The notes beneath the pieces were generated by a model. The model did no database searches. It was not told the origin of the DNA and saw nothing but the letters and a program-made list of their open reading frames with translations. From Verrucomicrobiota bacterium (GTDB lineage: Bacteria > Verrucomicrobiota > Verrucomicrobiia > Opitutales > Opitutaceae): a DNA stretch of 6,500 nt. Position numbers and translations under genes: made by a program. The stretch covers positions 1 through 6,500 of the forward strand of contig JAURJO010000074.1 of NCBI GenBank assembly GCA_030832235.1, given 5' to 3'. This document shows positions 6,062 through 6,500 of this stretch, piece after piece. Numbering within the stretch: the first letter of the stretch is position 1; every line of letters begins with the position of its first letter.

Positions 6062-6500
6062 ATGTCTTCCAGCGACCCGATTCCCGCGCCCGCCCGTTCC
6101 CCGCGGGTTTCCCTCTACGTCCAGGTGCTGATCGGCATCGTGCTCGGTGGCCTGCTGGGTTACCTGGAGCCAAAATGGGGCGTGTCGATGCGGCCCTTCG
6201 GCGACGCCTTCGTGAAGCTGGTCAAGATGCTCATCGGCCCGATCATTTTCACCTCGGTGGTGGTCGGTCTTGCTGGAATGGGTGACCTAAAGAAGATCGG
6301 GCGCGTGGGGGGGAAGGCGCTCATCTACTTCGAGGTGATCACCACGCTCGCCCTGATCATCGGTCTGGTGGTCTCCAATTTGTTTACGCCCGGTGCGGGG
6401 TTTCACGCCGACCCCGCGACTTTGGACTCCAAGGGCCTCGCCCGTTACACCGGCGCGGCGAAGGAGATGAGCACGGTCGATTTCCTGATGCACATCATCC
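6062..6500 (+). CDS. dctA: DctA-like C4-dicarboxylate:cation symporter, N-terminal part (cut by window edge)
   Basis: An ATG at 6062 opens a frame that runs off the right edge (146 codons seen, about a third of a normal ~430-residue protein). The family (DAACS/SLC1-type) imports fumarate, succinate, malate or acidic amino acids with H+ or Na+ across the inner membrane. Membrane helices are visible at about 17-34, 52-72 and 85-108. The segments FGDAFVKLVKMLIGPIIFTS (46-65), IYFEVITTLALIIGL (88-102) and PGAGFHADPATLDSKGLA (110-127) closely follow DctA; the last is characteristic of DctA rather than GltP. The substrate-binding hairpins and the later conserved motifs lie outside the window, so substrate choice is inferred. 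The gene is divergent from the ABC operon and has no Shine-Dalgarno sequence; the bases just before the ATG are pyrimidine-rich (CACTCCC). Confidence 0.9.
   Translation, partial: MSSSDPIPAPARSPRVSLYVQVLIGIVLGGLLGYLEPKWGVSMRPFGDAFVKLVKMLIGPIIFTSVVVGLAGMGDLKKIGRVGGKALIYFEVITTLALIIGLVVSNLFTPGAGFHADPATLDSKGLARYTGAAKEMSTVDFLMHII

Noticed and set aside
6004..6285. Plus-strand 93-codon frame overlapping the start of the dctA-like gene
   Set aside because: It is out of frame with the symporter, which has convincing helices and DctA motifs; the product has no recognisable domain.

Overview
The window is GC-rich, densely coding bacterial chromosome. No ribosomal or other phylogenetic marker is present, so assignment is tentative. 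High GC, no recognisable Shine-Dalgarno sequence before any start, a FabV-type reductase and REP-like 'GTAG' palindromes containing CCGCGG together suggest a Verrucomicrobiota (Opitutales-like) genome. This is inference, not something the sequence proves.

Layout: six genes lie on the minus strand and read right to left from 5659 to the left edge; a seventh reads out of the right edge on the plus strand. In transcription order, the minus-strand run starts with an ABC importer: ATPase (5659-4877), permease (4880-4089, start overlapping the ATPase stop by 4 nt) and NMT1/THI5-like periplasmic binding protein (4039-3074). It continues with fabV, an NADH-dependent enoyl reductase (2994-1807), dtd, a D-aminoacyl-tRNA deacylase (1783-1331), and a dipeptidyl-peptidase-IV-like exopeptidase whose first 427 residues (1282-2) are in the window. 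Gaps are short (23-79 bp), so read-through is possible, but only the ABC genes form a clear functional unit. The other three are unrelated in function: fatty-acid or enoyl-CoA reduction, D-amino-acid proofreading, and secreted peptide degradation.

The 402-bp gap 5660-6061 separates the ABC operon from a divergent dicarboxylate symporter gene (dctA-like, 6062 to the edge). It should hold the promoters for both directions. Its main feature is a pair of facing hairpins, 5789-5814 and 5871-5896. Each has a 7-bp perfect stem, a 5-nt loop and a GTAG tetranucleotide at its base, which is the architecture of REP elements mobilised by RAYT (TnpA-REP) transposases.

All the genes belong to known families. 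I see no phage, CRISPR, defence or biosynthetic cluster. The points most worth a second look are the REP-like doublet, a perfect 8-bp GC hairpin abutting the fabV start codon, the unknown ligand of an importer with no thiamine genes or TPP riboswitch nearby, and the general lack of Shine-Dalgarno sequences.
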